A stretch of DNA of 6,548 nucleotides from Candidatus Kapaibacterium sp. (GTDB taxonomy: Bacteria > Bacteroidota > Ignavibacteria > Kapaibacteriales > UBA961): NCBI GenBank assembly GCA_023253875.1, contig JALRFC010000104.1, forward strand, positions 1 through 6,548, given 5' to 3'. The notes beneath the pieces were generated by a model. It was not told the origin of the DNA. It did no database searches and saw only the letters and a list, made by a program, of their open reading frames with translations. Positions 5,438 to 6,548 of this stretch are shown one piece after another. Both the position numbers and the translations under genes were made by a program. The stretch's first letter is position 1. Each line of letters starts with the position of its first letter.

Positions 5438-6548
5438 TCTCTACACCGTATGAGCTGACTGATTGATTGTGCAATGCGAGATCCAAGTGCGATGCCCATA
5501 CCATTGCAACCAAAAGCGCAGTATACATTATCTGAAATCTGAGAAACAATTGGTTTCTTATCAGGCGTGAATCCCATCAATCCGGACCATGCATAGTCTA
5601 TGGAATAGTCTTTTCCAGGAATAATCACTTCACGCAATAATGCATTGAGTGCATTCATCACAAGTTCTGTATGACCAAAAGCATAAGTTTCTTCTGCCTG
5701 AAAGTCTAGATTTCTTCCACCACCGAGCAATATACGATTGCCAAGTGAGCGGAAATAATAGAATCCTTCATCAATATGGTATGCACCTTGAAATGACAAA
5801 TCTTCAATTGGGGATGTGACAATTACTTGTCCTCTTCCAGGTTTGATTGGCATTGTCGAAGCTAATAATGGAATACTTGCATTATTGGCCAAGATGATGG
5901 CATTTGCATTCAATGTGTATTCGCCGATCGGACACAATATCTTGGCAATTGCTTGTTGATCATCATGTATTGCCATCACTTTACTTCCATACTCAATGCG
6001 TATGCCCGCTTCTTGGGCCAAACGCTCAAGTGTAGCATGAAGATGACCGCTATGCAATTGTCCTTCATGATTATTCTTGATCACCGCATATACATCATCT
6101 GAGAAGCCAAATGATTCTTGCTCTTCTTTGTTCAATAAGATATATGTGTCAGGATCACCCGTGATACCTCTTGCAAGTGCATTCATCTCGGATAATCTAT
6201 CAAGCACATGTAATTCACTCTCGCGAATCAATTCAAATCCACCCAAATGCTCATACTTGATAGCTTCCGGAGAGCATCTTTGGAGTAGTTTTCGCAATCC
6301 CAAATAGCGTTCATTCGCTATTTCGAATGCATGATCAACACCGAATGCATCCATATCATGCAATAATTCAGAAGCGCTCCCAAAACAAGCAAAACCGGCA
6401 TTTCTTGTCGTCGCGCCATGTCCATGCGGACCTTGTTCAAGAATCGTGATTGAAGCCGAAGGGAATTTCTCTCTACATTCCAGAGCGGTTGACAAACCAA
6501 TAATACCGGCTCCGACTATACATAGATCTACTTCAGAAAATGCGGTAT
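5434..6548 (-). CDS. FAD-dependent oxidoreductase of the DAO family, N-terminus cut off by window
   Basis: A glycine/D-amino-acid-oxidase-type flavoenzyme (DAO fold), probably oxidising an amine or 2-hydroxy acid; the substrate is unassigned. The frame stays open to base 6548: the codons at 6546-6496 encode TAFSEVDLCIVGAGIIG, which supplies the GxGxxG dinucleotide-binding loop. The TTG at 6495-6493 is therefore an internal Leu, not the start. No ATG, GTG or TTG lies in the upstream 53 bases, so the true start is probably only a few codons outside. At least 371 codons including stop are visible. Numbered from the first full codon: Glu37 ends the FAD ribose-binding strand, TTRNAGFACFGS lies at 46-57, a GQLHSGHL segment at 162-169, KPGRGQVIV at 235-243, RILLGGGRNLD at 271-281, and the C-terminal FAD-contact region SGLMGFTPDKKPIV to GCNGMGIALG at 321-355. 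It is the first visible gene of the coupled operon. Confidence 0.93.
   Translation of the reverse strand, partial: TAFSEVDLCIVGAGIIGLSTALECREKFPSASITILEQGPHGHGATTRNAGFACFGSASELLHDMDAFGVDHAFEIANERYLGLRKLLQRCSPEAIKYEHLGGFELIRESELHVLDRLSEMNALARGITGDPDTYILLNKEEQESFGFSDDVYAVIKNNHEGQLHSGHLHATLERLAQEAGIRIEYGSKVMAIHDDQQAIAKILCPIGEYTLNANAIILANNASIPLLASTMPIKPGRGQVIVTSPIEDLSFQGAYHIDEGFYYFRSLGNRILLGGGRNLDFQAEETYAFGHTELVMNALNALLREVIIPGKDYSIDYAWSGLMGFTPDKKPIVSQISDNVYCAFGCNGMGIALGSRIAQSISQLIRCRE

Noticed and set aside
5154..5549. Minus-strand 131-codon frame across the oxidoreductase/transporter junction
   Set aside because: It overlaps two well-supported coding regions in another frame and shows no domain or membrane pattern of its own.

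Overview
The window is a moderately AT-rich bacterial chromosome segment in which every supported gene lies on the minus strand, so transcription runs from high to low coordinates. The gene content suggests the Bacteroidota/Chlorobiota/Kapabacteria-type (FCB) lineage. Three observations support this: a long S41 C-terminal processing peptidase with a helical extension of about 150 residues, outer-membrane beta-barrels with a PorV/PorQ/FadL-like 'NDA..W NPA.L' N-terminus, and start codons almost without Shine-Dalgarno sequences. This placement is an inference; there is no rRNA or other marker here.

Layout in transcription order: (1) 6548-5434, an FAD-dependent DAO-family oxidoreductase whose start lies just outside the window. 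(2) 5437-4505, an AEC-family membrane transporter. (3) 4508-2877, a periplasmic S41 peptidase with PDZ domain and an intact Ser/Lys/Gln catalytic set. Genes 1-2 and 2-3 each overlap by four bases (ATGA), so these three are almost certainly one translationally coupled operon. (4) After a 96-base gap with a good sigma70-like promoter comes 2780-915, a large mosaic outer-membrane protein. (5) After a 161-base gap comes 753-1, a protein truncated by the window edge that is a clear paralogue of the N-terminal barrel of gene 4.

The most unusual item is gene 4. Between an N-terminal beta-barrel and a C-terminal OmpA peptidoglycan-binding domain it carries ten cysteines spaced exactly five residues apart. 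These are followed by a His/Cys-rich segment with CxxC pairs, a Gly/Ser/Thr hexapeptide tandem repeat encoded by 18-base units, and a strongly acidic linker. I do not recognise this central module from any named family. Redox, metal-binding or cross-linking roles are inference only.

The first three genes do not form a pathway I recognise. The two barrel genes probably form a separate envelope transcription unit anchoring an outer-membrane complex to peptidoglycan. I see no RNA genes, CRISPR arrays, insertion sequences or convincing intrinsic terminators.
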